Source: Dongia_A sp039808885 (GTDB lineage Bacteria > Pseudomonadota > Alphaproteobacteria > Dongiales > Dongiaceae). From it: a stretch of 64,000 bases of DNA. The DNA is taken from positions 1 to 64,000 of the forward strand of contig JBDHTX010000020.1 of assembly GCA_039808885.1 (NCBI GenBank), in the 5' to 3' direction. Under the pieces are notes generated by a model. It saw only the letters and a program-made list of their open reading frames with translations. It did no database searches and was not told the DNA's origin. Positions 1-7,406 of the stretch are shown piece by piece (position 1 is the first letter of the stretch; each line of letters begins with the position of its first letter). A program made the translations under genes and the position numbers.

Positions 1-1
1 G

Positions 2-118
2 CTTAAGCACTTCAGGCGCGTCGCAACCCGCTTCGACAAGCTCGCCAGGAACTTTCTCGCCGCCGTCGCCCTTGCCTCAACCCGCCTCTGGACCCGAACT
101 TATGAGTCCACTACCTAG
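2..118 (+). CDS. IS5-family transposase, C-terminal fragment (cut by window edge)
   Basis: An open frame runs in from the left edge and stops at TAG 116-118. The translated tail contains FRRVATRFDKLARNFLAAVA followed by a short Trp-containing end. This matches the conserved C-terminal signature of IS5-type DDE transposases (F-R-R-x-A-T-R-x-D-K-L-x-x-N-F). Only about 38 residues are visible, so it cannot be said whether the element is intact. The right terminal inverted repeat should lie near 100-150 but cannot be defined without the left end. The bactofilin stop codon lies only 41 bases further on, so the element sits directly behind that operon. Confidence 0.75.
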   Translation, partial: LKHFRRVATRFDKLARNFLAAVALASTRLWTRTYESTT

Positions 119-159
119 CGCGCGGCCGCCCTTTCAGGTCTCAGCCAGCCGTCTTGCCG

Positions 160-693
160 TCAGGTCGAGCGGGCAAACGCCGAGCCGCCGGCCTCGCCCA
201 GGCCCGACTTGGTCTCGAGCTTGGTCTCGCCGAGCTTGCCGTCGCCGAGCTTGAGGTCCCCCGGCTTCGTCTCGGCCGGCTTGCCGGTCGAAGCGCCGAG
301 TGACGCTCCGCCGTCGAGCCGCCGGCACATGCCTTCGAGCGAGGCGCCCTGCTCCATGGCCAGGGTCTTGTGCAGCACGTCGCCGGTGACCTTGGCGGTC
401 TTTTCCAGCACCACGGAATCGGCCTTGATCTGCCCGTTCACCACGCCGCAGACCCGCACGGTCTCGGCCTGCAATCCGCCCTGCACCGTGGCGCCTTCGC
501 CGATCACGATATTGCGGCTCTGGATATCGCCTTCGACCCAACCGTCGACCTGCACGTCGCCGCTGCAGATCAGGTCGCCATTGATGCGCAGATCCGCGCT
601 GATGATCGAAGGAACCGAGCTCTTCAGGTTGGAACGGGACGGCTCGCTGCCGCCGCTGCTTGACTGGCTTGGTTTACTAGCCTTTGAAAACAT
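160..693 (-). CDS. Bactofilin family cytoskeletal protein
   Basis: This 177-residue protein has a low-complexity polar N-terminus (about 1-27), a core of short beta-repeats at about 28-125 (pattern SADLRINGDLICSGDVQVDG, then repeated VxGx(I/V) turns), and a disordered, charged Lys/Gly/Glu-rich tail. This is the bactofilin (DUF583) plan: a beta-helix that polymerises into membrane-associated filaments without nucleotide. Its start lies 17 bases inside the end of the upstream M23 peptidase gene, so the two are translationally coupled. Bactofilin plus M23 peptidase pairs are known to guide local cell-wall remodelling in stalked and curved alphaproteobacteria and in Helicobacter. The same role is inferred here. 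Confidence 0.9.
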   Translation of the reverse strand: MFSKASKPSQSSSGGSEPSRSNLKSSVPSIISADLRINGDLICSGDVQVDGWVEGDIQSRNIVIGEGATVQGGLQAETVRVCGVVNGQIKADSVVLEKTAKVTGDVLHKTLAMEQGASLEGMCRRLDGGASLGASTGKPAETKPGDLKLGDGKLGETKLETKSGLGEAGGSAFARST

Positions 694-2260
694 ATCGGCC
701 CGCCTTCAAGAACCCCATCGGGTCGAGGGGTTTGCCGGCGTATCGTACCTCGAAATGGACATGCGGTCCAGAACTGCGGCCGGAGCTGCCGAGTTTGCCG
801 ACAACTTGCCGATAATCCACGGCATCCCCGACCTTCACGTCGATCGAATAGAGATGCGCGTAGCGGGTGGTGATGCCGAGCCCGTGGTCGATCTCCACCA
901 CCCGGCCATAGCCGCCCTTCCACCCGGCAAAAATTACCGTGCCCGGCGCCGTCGCCAGTACTTCTGAACGCAGCTTGCCGACCATGTCGATGCCCTCATG
1001 GATCGCGCGTTCACCGTTGAACGGATCCATGCGGGCGCCGAAGGCGCTGGAGATGTAGTAGCTGTCGATCGGCGCCGTCAGCGGCAGCGAGCGCAGGATG
1101 AGCTGAAGCCGCTCCCAGCGCTCCACCTCGTCGCCCAGCGTCTCGACGCTGGCCATCAGCTTCTGGCCGCCGGAATTGTCGGCGGCTTCGGCCCCCGCGA
1201 CATCGGGGATATAGGGACCGCCCTGGCCCGGCATCTGCGCCGCGGCATCGGCCAGCAGCTTCTCGACGTCGAGCCCGGTCATCTCGACCGTCTTTTCCAT
1301 CAGGTCGACGTTGTCGCGCGCGCGCTCGGCCAGATCGGAGACGAAATTGGCCTGGCTCTCCTGCAGCGAGACCAGCTGCGTCTTCAGATCGCCGATGGTG
1401 CCGGAGAGGTTGGCGCGGTCGCTCTGCAGGCGGTTGCGCTGCTCGACAGCCGCGGTCAGGGCGGCGGTCAGCTGGCGCGCCTGCAGGGCGATGTCGTCGG
1501 CGTGGCGGTTGGTCTTCTCGAGTTCGTTCTCCAGCGCCGCGACCTTCGTGTTCAGCGCGTTGATGCGGCCTTCCGAGCTGGCGCCGCGCTCGGTGGCATC
1601 GGCCAGCTCGCGCTGCAACGCGTCGCCGCGGTTGCTGAGCAGGCGCGACTTGCTGATCTCCTCGGCCAGCTGCGCCGCCTTGGCCTGGCGCGCCTCGATC
1701 GCCGCGTCGCGCTCGAATTCCACCTGCTGCAATTCGCGCTTCACGTTGGAAAGCTCGGCCACCAGCGACTTGTTGCGCTCCGACACGGTGCGCAGGTCGG
1801 TCTCGAAGGCCGACAGGCGGTCGCGCAGCGCGTCCTTCAGCACCGCATCGCCGCGGCCGGCGATGCTTGCCAGCATTTCCGTCTGATCGGAAACCGACGC
1901 CGGCGCGGTGGAGCCCGGCTCCCGGCGCGCGGCCAGCGCTGCGACTTCCGCATCGGCGGCGGCGATGGTGTCGCCGGCGCGCGCCACGTAGTCGCCGAAC
2001 GCGGTCAGCAATTCGTTGTAGGCGGATTCGGCCTGGCGCACCGCGATGTCGCGGGAATACTGGTTGAGCTGCTCGACGGCCAGGTTGATCGAGGCGCCGA
2101 GCGCGCCGAACACCACGCCGCCGATCACGGTGGCGGCGATCAACTGCGCGCGCGTGGAGAGGCAGATGAACTGGATGCGACCGCTGGTGCGGACGATGAT
2201 CTCGCGCGGAGCGAACCATCGCCGGACGAATTCAGCAATCTTCATCTTCAGATCATTCAT
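677..2260 (-). CDS. Membrane-anchored M23 (LytM) family metallopeptidase
   Basis: The start chosen is the ATG at 2260 (MNDLKMKIAEF), giving 527 residues; a longer in-frame start at 2329 lacks support. A short basic cytoplasmic segment is followed by one membrane helix (about 39-62), a long periplasmic coiled coil rich in Glu/Arg/Ala (about 70-330), and a C-terminal LytM domain. Zinc ligands are visible as HEGID (about 421-425) and HVHFEV (about 500-505), with YAHL between them. The product should be an inner-membrane peptidoglycan endopeptidase or an EnvC/LmdC-like scaffold. All metal ligands are present, so it is probably catalytic. It overlaps the bactofilin gene by 17 bases, which strongly suggests a joint morphogenetic role. 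Confidence 0.88.
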   Translation of the reverse strand: MNDLKMKIAEFVRRWFAPREIIVRTSGRIQFICLSTRAQLIAATVIGGVVFGALGASINLAVEQLNQYSRDIAVRQAESAYNELLTAFGDYVARAGDTIAAADAEVAALAARREPGSTAPASVSDQTEMLASIAGRGDAVLKDALRDRLSAFETDLRTVSERNKSLVAELSNVKRELQQVEFERDAAIEARQAKAAQLAEEISKSRLLSNRGDALQRELADATERGASSEGRINALNTKVAALENELEKTNRHADDIALQARQLTAALTAAVEQRNRLQSDRANLSGTIGDLKTQLVSLQESQANFVSDLAERARDNVDLMEKTVEMTGLDVEKLLADAAAQMPGQGGPYIPDVAGAEAADNSGGQKLMASVETLGDEVERWERLQLILRSLPLTAPIDSYYISSAFGARMDPFNGERAIHEGIDMVGKLRSEVLATAPGTVIFAGWKGGYGRVVEIDHGLGITTRYAHLYSIDVKVGDAVDYRQVVGKLGSSGRSSGPHVHFEVRYAGKPLDPMGFLKAGRYVFKG

Positions 2261-2549
2261 CGCTGCCAAACCCCCAAACAGGATGAAGCATTGAACAAAA
2301 GACTCCGCCGCAGCCCTGGGGTCCCTCAACCCACGGGCAGCGGAGCTGCGAACATTAAAAATCAGGTGCGACCAACCACCCCTGTCGCGACGGAGTTAAG
2401 GATTTCTTAACCAATCCCCGTGCGCTTCGTTAGGCTGGCACCTTATGCAGCCGGTTTCGGCTCCGCAAGTCCAAAGAATCGTCGTCAAATTCTTGTAGCA
2501 TTCCATCGAGTTACGCATATCCGAGGGACTCGGAACCTGGCTATGCCGA

Positions 2550-4412
2550 TCAGCGTGTTTTGCGAAAATTCCGATCGACGTAGGCGAGCACGGCGGCGAC
2601 GCTCTGCTCGACGGAAAGCGAATCCGTCTCGATGGTGAGTTCGGCCGCTTCGGGCGCTTCGTACGGCGCGGTGACGCCGGTGAACTCGGCGATCTCGCCG
2701 CTGCGCGCGCGCCGATAGAGACCCTTCGGGTCGCGCTTCTCGCAGGTCTCCAGGCTCGCCTTGATGTGGATCTCGTGGAAGCCGTCGCCCGCCGCCGCGC
2801 GGGCGCGCTGGCGGTCCGAGCGATAGGGCGAGATGAAGGCGGTGACCACGATCTGGCCGCTATCGGCGAAGAGCGCGGCGACCTCGCCCACGCGGCGGAT
2901 GTTCTCCGCGCGGTCCTCGGGCGAGAAGCCGAGATTGGCGTTGAGGCCGTGGCGCACATTGTCGCCGTCCAGCACGTAGACCTGGTAGCCGCGGCGGAAC
3001 AGCTCCTGCTCCACCGCCATGGCGATGGTGGACTTGCCGGCGCCCGACAGCCCGGTGAACCACAGCACGCCGCCCTTGTGGCCGTGGCGCTGCGCACGCT
3101 GCTCAGCGCTGATGCGATGGGCGACGGTGGTGATGTTGGTCGACTTCACCGTCACGAGTTGGCGCTGATCCGGATAGTCGCGCATGCTGACGGTGCCGCC
3201 GGCCAGGATGTTGGCGCCGTCGGTCAGCACGAAGCGGCCGGTCTTGGGGTTCTGCGTCGCCTCGTCCAGCGCCAGCATGGCGTAGGAGCGCAGCACCACG
3301 TCGGCGATCTCGTTGCGCTCGACCTTCTCCGCCGGGCGCTGGGTCAGCGCGTCGGGATCGTGCACCGCCTCGATCCGCTCGACGATCACCTGAACCTCGC
3401 GGGTCTGCAGCCGCAGGCGATAGGCGGCGCCGGGCACCAGCGGCGCGCGGCCGAGCCAGAAGATGCGGCCGCGGAAGACGTTGGTCTCGATCGGCGGGGT
3501 GTCCTCGTGGCTGGCGAACTCGCCGCGCTCGAGGAACAGCTGCTCGTCGATGGTGATGCCGATGGATTCGCCGGGACCGACCTCGTCCGGCGTCGCCGCG
3601 TGCCAGGCCTCGATGCTTTTCACCCGCGCCGTCTTGTTGGAGGGCGAGAACAGCAGCCGGTCGCCGACGCGCAGCCGGCCGCTGACGACGCGCCCGGCCA
3701 GGATGCGGCGATCGTCGAACTTGTAGACGTCCTGGATCGGCAGGCGCAGCGGCAGATGCGCCAGCTCGCCCTGGCCGTGGAAGCTGTCCAGCGCGGAAAC
3801 CAACGTGGCGCCGCGATACCACGGCATGCGCTCCGAGCGGTGCATGATGTTGTCGCCGTCGCGCGCCACCGCCGGGATGACGAAGCTGGGCGAGATGCCG
3901 ATCTCGCCGAGATAACGGACATACTCGGTCTTGATCGCCTCGAAGCGGCCCTCGGCGCAGCCGACCAGGTCCATCTTGTTGACGATCACGATGATCTGGC
4001 GGATGCCGAGCAGGTTCAGCAGGAAGGCATGGGTGCGCGATTGCTGCTGGATGCCCTGGCCGGCGGCGATCAGCATGATCGCGGCATCGGCCGCCGCCGC
4101 GCCGGTGATCATGTTCTTGATGAACTCGCGGTGGCCGGGCGCGTCGATGATGGTGTAGCCGCGCTTCGGCGTCCGGAACCATATCTGCGCCGTGTCGATG
4201 GTGATGCCCTGGTCGCGCTCCGACTGGAACGCGTCCATCAGGAACGCCCATTCGAACGGCATGCCGCGCCGCGCGCACATCGCCTGGATCTGCTCCAGCT
4301 TGCCCTCGGGGAGCGAGCCGGTGTCGTGGAACAGGCGGCCGACCAGGGTCGACTTGCCGTGGTCGACATGGCCGACGATGACGATGCGCATCAGATCGGT
4401 TTCGGTGCTCAT
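2550..4412 (-). CDS. cysNC: Bifunctional sulfate adenylyltransferase subunit 1 / adenylylsulfate kinase
   Basis: This 620-residue fusion joins a CysN GTPase to a CysC APS kinase. The N-terminal half shows G1 GHVDHGKSTL (about 14-23), G3 DAPGH and G4 NKMD, followed by EF-Tu-like beta-barrel domains. The C-terminal half (from about 440) has a second P-loop GLSGAGKST, the LDGDNVRHGLN APS-kinase signature, and FISPYRSDR. With CysD it makes APS from sulfate and ATP using GTP hydrolysis, then phosphorylates APS to PAPS in the cytoplasm. The gene starts seven bases after the cysD stop, so they form one operon (cysD then cysNC on the minus strand). The fused form is common in alphaproteobacteria. Confidence 0.97.
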   Translation of the reverse strand: MSTETDLMRIVIVGHVDHGKSTLVGRLFHDTGSLPEGKLEQIQAMCARRGMPFEWAFLMDAFQSERDQGITIDTAQIWFRTPKRGYTIIDAPGHREFIKNMITGAAAADAAIMLIAAGQGIQQQSRTHAFLLNLLGIRQIIVIVNKMDLVGCAEGRFEAIKTEYVRYLGEIGISPSFVIPAVARDGDNIMHRSERMPWYRGATLVSALDSFHGQGELAHLPLRLPIQDVYKFDDRRILAGRVVSGRLRVGDRLLFSPSNKTARVKSIEAWHAATPDEVGPGESIGITIDEQLFLERGEFASHEDTPPIETNVFRGRIFWLGRAPLVPGAAYRLRLQTREVQVIVERIEAVHDPDALTQRPAEKVERNEIADVVLRSYAMLALDEATQNPKTGRFVLTDGANILAGGTVSMRDYPDQRQLVTVKSTNITTVAHRISAEQRAQRHGHKGGVLWFTGLSGAGKSTIAMAVEQELFRRGYQVYVLDGDNVRHGLNANLGFSPEDRAENIRRVGEVAALFADSGQIVVTAFISPYRSDRQRARAAAGDGFHEIHIKASLETCEKRDPKGLYRRARSGEIAEFTGVTAPYEAPEAAELTIETDSLSVEQSVAAVLAYVDRNFRKTR

Positions 4413-4419
4413 CGCCGGC

Positions 4420-5214
4420 TCACATATAGCCCGTGGCGCGCAGGCGCTCGAAGGCGTCCTCGGTCTCGCGGTCCATGGCGCGGCCGGCGCGTTCGGGGGC
4501 CCGCGTCGTCTCCAGCTCGGCGATGATCTCCTCGACCGTGTTGGCGTTGCTTTCGACCGGGAAGGTGATGTCCTGGTCGCCCAGCGACCGGTAGCGCTTG
4601 CCGTCCCTGGCGAAATAGAGCTCGACCACCGGAATGCCCTCGCGCGCGATGTAGCGCCAGATGTCGATCTCGGTCCAATGCAGCAGCGGATGCACCCGCA
4701 GATGCGTGCCCTTCGGCAGGTCGGTGTTGAAATAGTCCCAGAACTCCGGCGGCTGGTCGCGGAAATCCCACTGGCCGCTCTCGCCGCGCGGCGAGAAGAC
4801 GCGCTCCTTGGCGCGCACCGCCTCCTCGTCGCGGCGGATGCCGGCGATGATGCCGTTGAAGCCGTACCTGGCGATGGCGTTCCGGAGGCCCAGGGTCTTG
4901 CGCGCGGCCGAGCGCGCGGCCGGCGGCAGGCTGGGGTCGGTCTCTTCCACCGGCGGGCATTTGTCGGCGATCAGGTTCAGGTTCCACTCCCGCGTATAGC
5001 GGTCGCGGAAGGCATACATCTCCGGGAACTTCTTCTCGGTGTCGATATGCATGACCGGGAACGGCACATGGCCGAAGAAGGCCTTCTTCGCCAGCCACAC
5101 CATGACGTTGCTGTCCTTGCCCAGGGACCAGAGCATGGCCAGCTTGTCGATGCGGTTGAAGGCTTCGCGCAGGATGTAGACGCTCTGCGCTTCCAGCCGG
5201 TCGAGATGATCCAT
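4420..5214 (-). CDS. cysD: Sulfate adenylyltransferase subunit 2
   Basis: This 264-residue PAPS-reductase-fold protein is shorter than the roughly 300 residues usual for CysD, mainly at the N-terminus. It begins MDHLDRLEAQSVYILREAFN. The nucleotide-binding loop LWSLGKDSNVM (about 28-38) is the expected SGGKDS-type PP-loop; here the second position is Leu-Gly rather than Gly-Gly. The family signatures PFPVMHIDTEKKFPEM and GIRRDEEAVRAKERVFSPRG are also present. CysD forms the catalytic ATP sulfurylase subunit with the CysN half of the downstream fusion. No other sulfur-assimilation gene is adjacent in the window. Confidence 0.96.
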   Translation of the reverse strand: MDHLDRLEAQSVYILREAFNRIDKLAMLWSLGKDSNVMVWLAKKAFFGHVPFPVMHIDTEKKFPEMYAFRDRYTREWNLNLIADKCPPVEETDPSLPPAARSAARKTLGLRNAIARYGFNGIIAGIRRDEEAVRAKERVFSPRGESGQWDFRDQPPEFWDYFNTDLPKGTHLRVHPLLHWTEIDIWRYIAREGIPVVELYFARDGKRYRSLGDQDITFPVESNANTVEEIIAELETTRAPERAGRAMDRETEDAFERLRATGYM

Positions 5215-5405
5215 CGGAAATGACAGTTCTTCTGCCCTAATGACGCGCGCCTTAGATATAGCCCGACATCATCGAAAGCAACCTTGCCGAACGCCGCAGC
5301 GCTGCTGTTAACTATTTCACACAAAGGTGATTTCGACGCTGGCGGCGGAAACGCTACCGTCTACCCGCTGCGTAAGACCGAAACCTAGAGCTCAGGAGAC
5401 TTTCC

Positions 5406-5672
5406 ATGACGTCCATTCGGAAGATTACCGGCGCCACTCTCGCCGCCACGGCCGCAGCCATGTTGATGGGCGGCGCGATCAGCCTGACCAGCGCTCCGGC
5501 CAGCGCCGACAGCGTGCATTGCGGCGGCATCAACGCCTGCAAGGGCCAGAGCGCCTGCAAGAGCGCCAGCAATTCCTGCAAGGGCCAGAACGCCTGCAAG
5601 GGCCAGGGCTGGGTCGAGCAGTCGAGCGCCGAGGCCTGCACCGCGGCCGGCGGCACCGTGATCGAGGGCTAA
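5406..5672 (+). CDS. bufA2: BufA2-type bufferin precursor peptide (Cys-rich, secreted)
   Basis: This 88-residue secreted peptide has a signal peptide (basic n-region, then LAATAAAMLMGGAISL, predicted cleavage after PASA at 34). The mature part carries six cysteines at 39, 45, 51, 58, 64 and 78. Four of them sit in near-repeats of the type xxACKGQ/xxCKSA. This layout matches the BufA2 group of bufferins, periplasmic copper-binding peptides whose cysteines are converted to thiooxazole-type heterocycles by an MNIO enzyme. A good ribosome site (AGGAG, 5394-5398) lies seven bases before the ATG. It is followed by a terminator-like hairpin and then bufB and bufC. The family role is established knowledge; copper binding here is inferred. 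Confidence 0.88.
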   Translation: MTSIRKITGATLAATAAAMLMGGAISLTSAPASADSVHCGGINACKGQSACKSASNSCKGQNACKGQGWVEQSSAEACTAAGGTVIEG

Positions 5673-5693
5673 CTCGATAACCGGTTGAGATCG

Positions 5694-5725
5694 GGGCGCC
5701 GGCCGGGATCGGCCGGCGCCCTTTT
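5694..5725 (+). terminator. Terminator-like hairpin between precursor and modification genes
   Basis: GGGCGCCGGCCG (5694-5705) pairs perfectly with CGGCCGGCGCCC (5710-5721) around a GGAT loop, followed at once by TTTT (5722-5725). This is a 12-bp all-GC stem with a short U-tract, typical of a leaky intrinsic terminator. It begins 21 bases after the bufA2 stop and ends 26 bases before the bufB start. It would let most transcripts stop after the precursor, giving more peptide than enzyme. The structure is seen directly; the expression consequence is inferred. Confidence 0.75.
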
Positions 5726-5751
5726 CGTTCCGGCCCCAATCCGGACAGAGC

Positions 5752-6612
5752 ATGTCGAATCGCGACGTCACCCAGCTTGGCTTCGGCCTCGGGCTGCGGC
5801 CGCAGCACTATCCGGCGATCCTCGGCGAGGACGCCGCCGCGGCGGCGCGCGTCGACTGGTTCGAGATCATCTCCGAGAACTACATGCTGGCCGGCGGCCG
5901 GCCGCTCGCCAACCTGACGGCGATCCGCGAGCGCTATCCCGTGATCATGCACGGGGTGTCGCTGTCCATCGGTTCGACCGATCCGCTCAACAACGCCTAC
6001 CTGGATGAGCTGAAGGCGCTGGCGAAGCGGGTGGAGCCGGCGATCATCTCCGACCATCTGTGCTGGACCGGCGTCGCCGGCCTCAACATGCACGATCTGC
6101 TGCCCCTGCCGCTGACCGAGGAGGCGCTGGCCCATGTCTGCGGCCGCATCGACCAGGTGCAGGAGCATCTGGGCTGCGTCATCGCCATCGAGAACGCCTC
6201 GACCTATGTGACCTTCGCCGGTTCGTCGATTCCCGAATGGGAGTTCATGGCCGAGCTCGCCCGCCGCACCGGCTGCAAGCTGCTGCTCGACGTCAACAAC
6301 GTCTATGTGAGCGCCTTCAACCACGATTTCGCGGCCGAGGCCTATATCGACGCGATCGCGCCGGATTCGGTCGCCTACATGCATCTTGCGGGGCACGAGA
6401 ACAACCGCACCTACATCATCGACACCCACGACCACCCCGTGGTCGACGGCGTATGGCGGCTCTACGCCCATGCCATCCGGCGCTTCGGGCCGGTCTCGAC
6501 CATGATCGAGCGCGACGACAAGATCCCGCCCTTCGCCGAGCTGGTCGCCGAGCTGGACCAGGCGCGGGCGATCGCCACGGACGCACGCCGCCAGGCGCAG
6601 CAGGTGGCGTGA
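5752..6612 (+). CDS. bufB: MNIO (DUF692) family multinuclear iron oxidase, bufferin-modifying
   Basis: This 286-residue TIM-barrel protein is of the DUF692/MNIO family. Metal-ligand motifs appear in order: HGVSLSIGS (about 64-72), ISDHLCW (about 99-105), AIENASTY (about 144-151), LLLDVNNVYVSAFNHDF (about 178-194), YMHLAGH (about 206-212) and DTHDHPVVDGVW (about 223-234). The family uses mixed-valent iron to oxidise cysteines in a ribosomally made precursor. The gene lies just downstream of the bufA2 precursor and its stop overlaps the start of bufC by one base (TGATG), so the enzyme and its partner are translationally coupled. The enzyme acts in the cytoplasm before export of the precursor. 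Confidence 0.93.
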   Translation: MSNRDVTQLGFGLGLRPQHYPAILGEDAAAAARVDWFEIISENYMLAGGRPLANLTAIRERYPVIMHGVSLSIGSTDPLNNAYLDELKALAKRVEPAIISDHLCWTGVAGLNMHDLLPLPLTEEALAHVCGRIDQVQEHLGCVIAIENASTYVTFAGSSIPEWEFMAELARRTGCKLLLDVNNVYVSAFNHDFAAEAYIDAIAPDSVAYMHLAGHENNRTYIIDTHDHPVVDGVWRLYAHAIRRFGPVSTMIERDDKIPPFAELVAELDQARAIATDARRQAQQVA

Positions 6613-7406
6613 TGCAGCTCCACGAGATCGAGCGTCTGTTCCAGGACGGCCTGCTTGGCAGGTCGCGCGCGATCCTGCCTTTGGTGCGGGGCAATGCGCG
6701 CGAGGACGCCGCCGCCATGTTCGGCGTCTACGAGCACGCTTACTGGGCCCGGCTGGTGGAAGTGCTGGGCGTCGATTTTCCCGGCCTGAAGGCGCTGCTG
6801 GGCGAGGCCGCCTTCGCCCAGCTGGCGCGGGCCTATATCGCCCGCCATCCCTCGATCACTCCCTCGATCCGCTGGGCCGGACGGCTGCTGCCGCACTTCG
6901 TGGCGACCGAACCACCCTATGCCGAGGACCCCTGGATCGCCGACATGGCGCGCTTCGACTGGGCGCTGGCGCACGCCTTCGACGCGGCCGACGCGCCCGC
7001 CATCGGCGTTGCCGAGCTGGCGGCGATTCCGGCGGAGTTCTGGGGTGGGCTGAGGCTCGCCCTGCATCCGACTCTCGACCTGTTCGCGGTCGCGACGCCG
7101 GTGGACATCGCGCGGCCGCTTCTGCTCGCCGATCCGACGGCAAGCGTCGACCGGTCCGCCCGGCGCTCCGGCGGCCTGATGGCCTGGCGCATCGGCTACG
7201 ACCTCAAGTTCCGCGCCCTGGAGACGCTCGAATACGAAGCGCTCTGCGCCATTCGCGGCGGCGCCAGCTTCGGCGACATCTGCGAATTGCTCGCCGCCCA
7301 CCTGGATGCCGAGGCGGCGGTGATGAGCGCCGCCAGCTTCCTGCGCGGCTGGCTGGAATGGGGCATCCTCGAGGACATCAGCCATGACTCACCCGGCTCG
7401 GCCTGA
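6612..7406 (+). CDS. bufC: HvfC/BufC-type (DUF2063) partner of the MNIO enzyme
   Basis: This is a 264-residue protein; the ATG at 6612 overlaps the bufB stop. The N-terminal domain (about 1-95) begins MQLHEIERLFQDGLLG and contains the YEHAYWARLVEVL pattern typical of DUF2063. The C-terminal part is an alpha/beta domain that includes an extended helical region (FRALETLEYEALCAIRGGASFGDICELL). DUF2063 proteins form a complex with their MNIO enzyme and present the precursor peptide. No catalytic motif is evident, as expected. The C-terminus overlaps the next gene (metallopeptidase) by 23 bases. Confidence 0.9.
   Translation: MQLHEIERLFQDGLLGRSRAILPLVRGNAREDAAAMFGVYEHAYWARLVEVLGVDFPGLKALLGEAAFAQLARAYIARHPSITPSIRWAGRLLPHFVATEPPYAEDPWIADMARFDWALAHAFDAADAPAIGVAELAAIPAEFWGGLRLALHPTLDLFAVATPVDIARPLLLADPTASVDRSARRSGGLMAWRIGYDLKFRALETLEYEALCAIRGGASFGDICELLAAHLDAEAAVMSAASFLRGWLEWGILEDISHDSPGSA

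Noticed and set aside
5347..5376. GGAAAC-N18-CGTAAG as an ECF sigma promoter for bufA2
   Set aside because: The spacer is slightly long and the -10 is weak. Bufferin loci can be ECF-controlled elsewhere, but the sequence alone does not establish this site.
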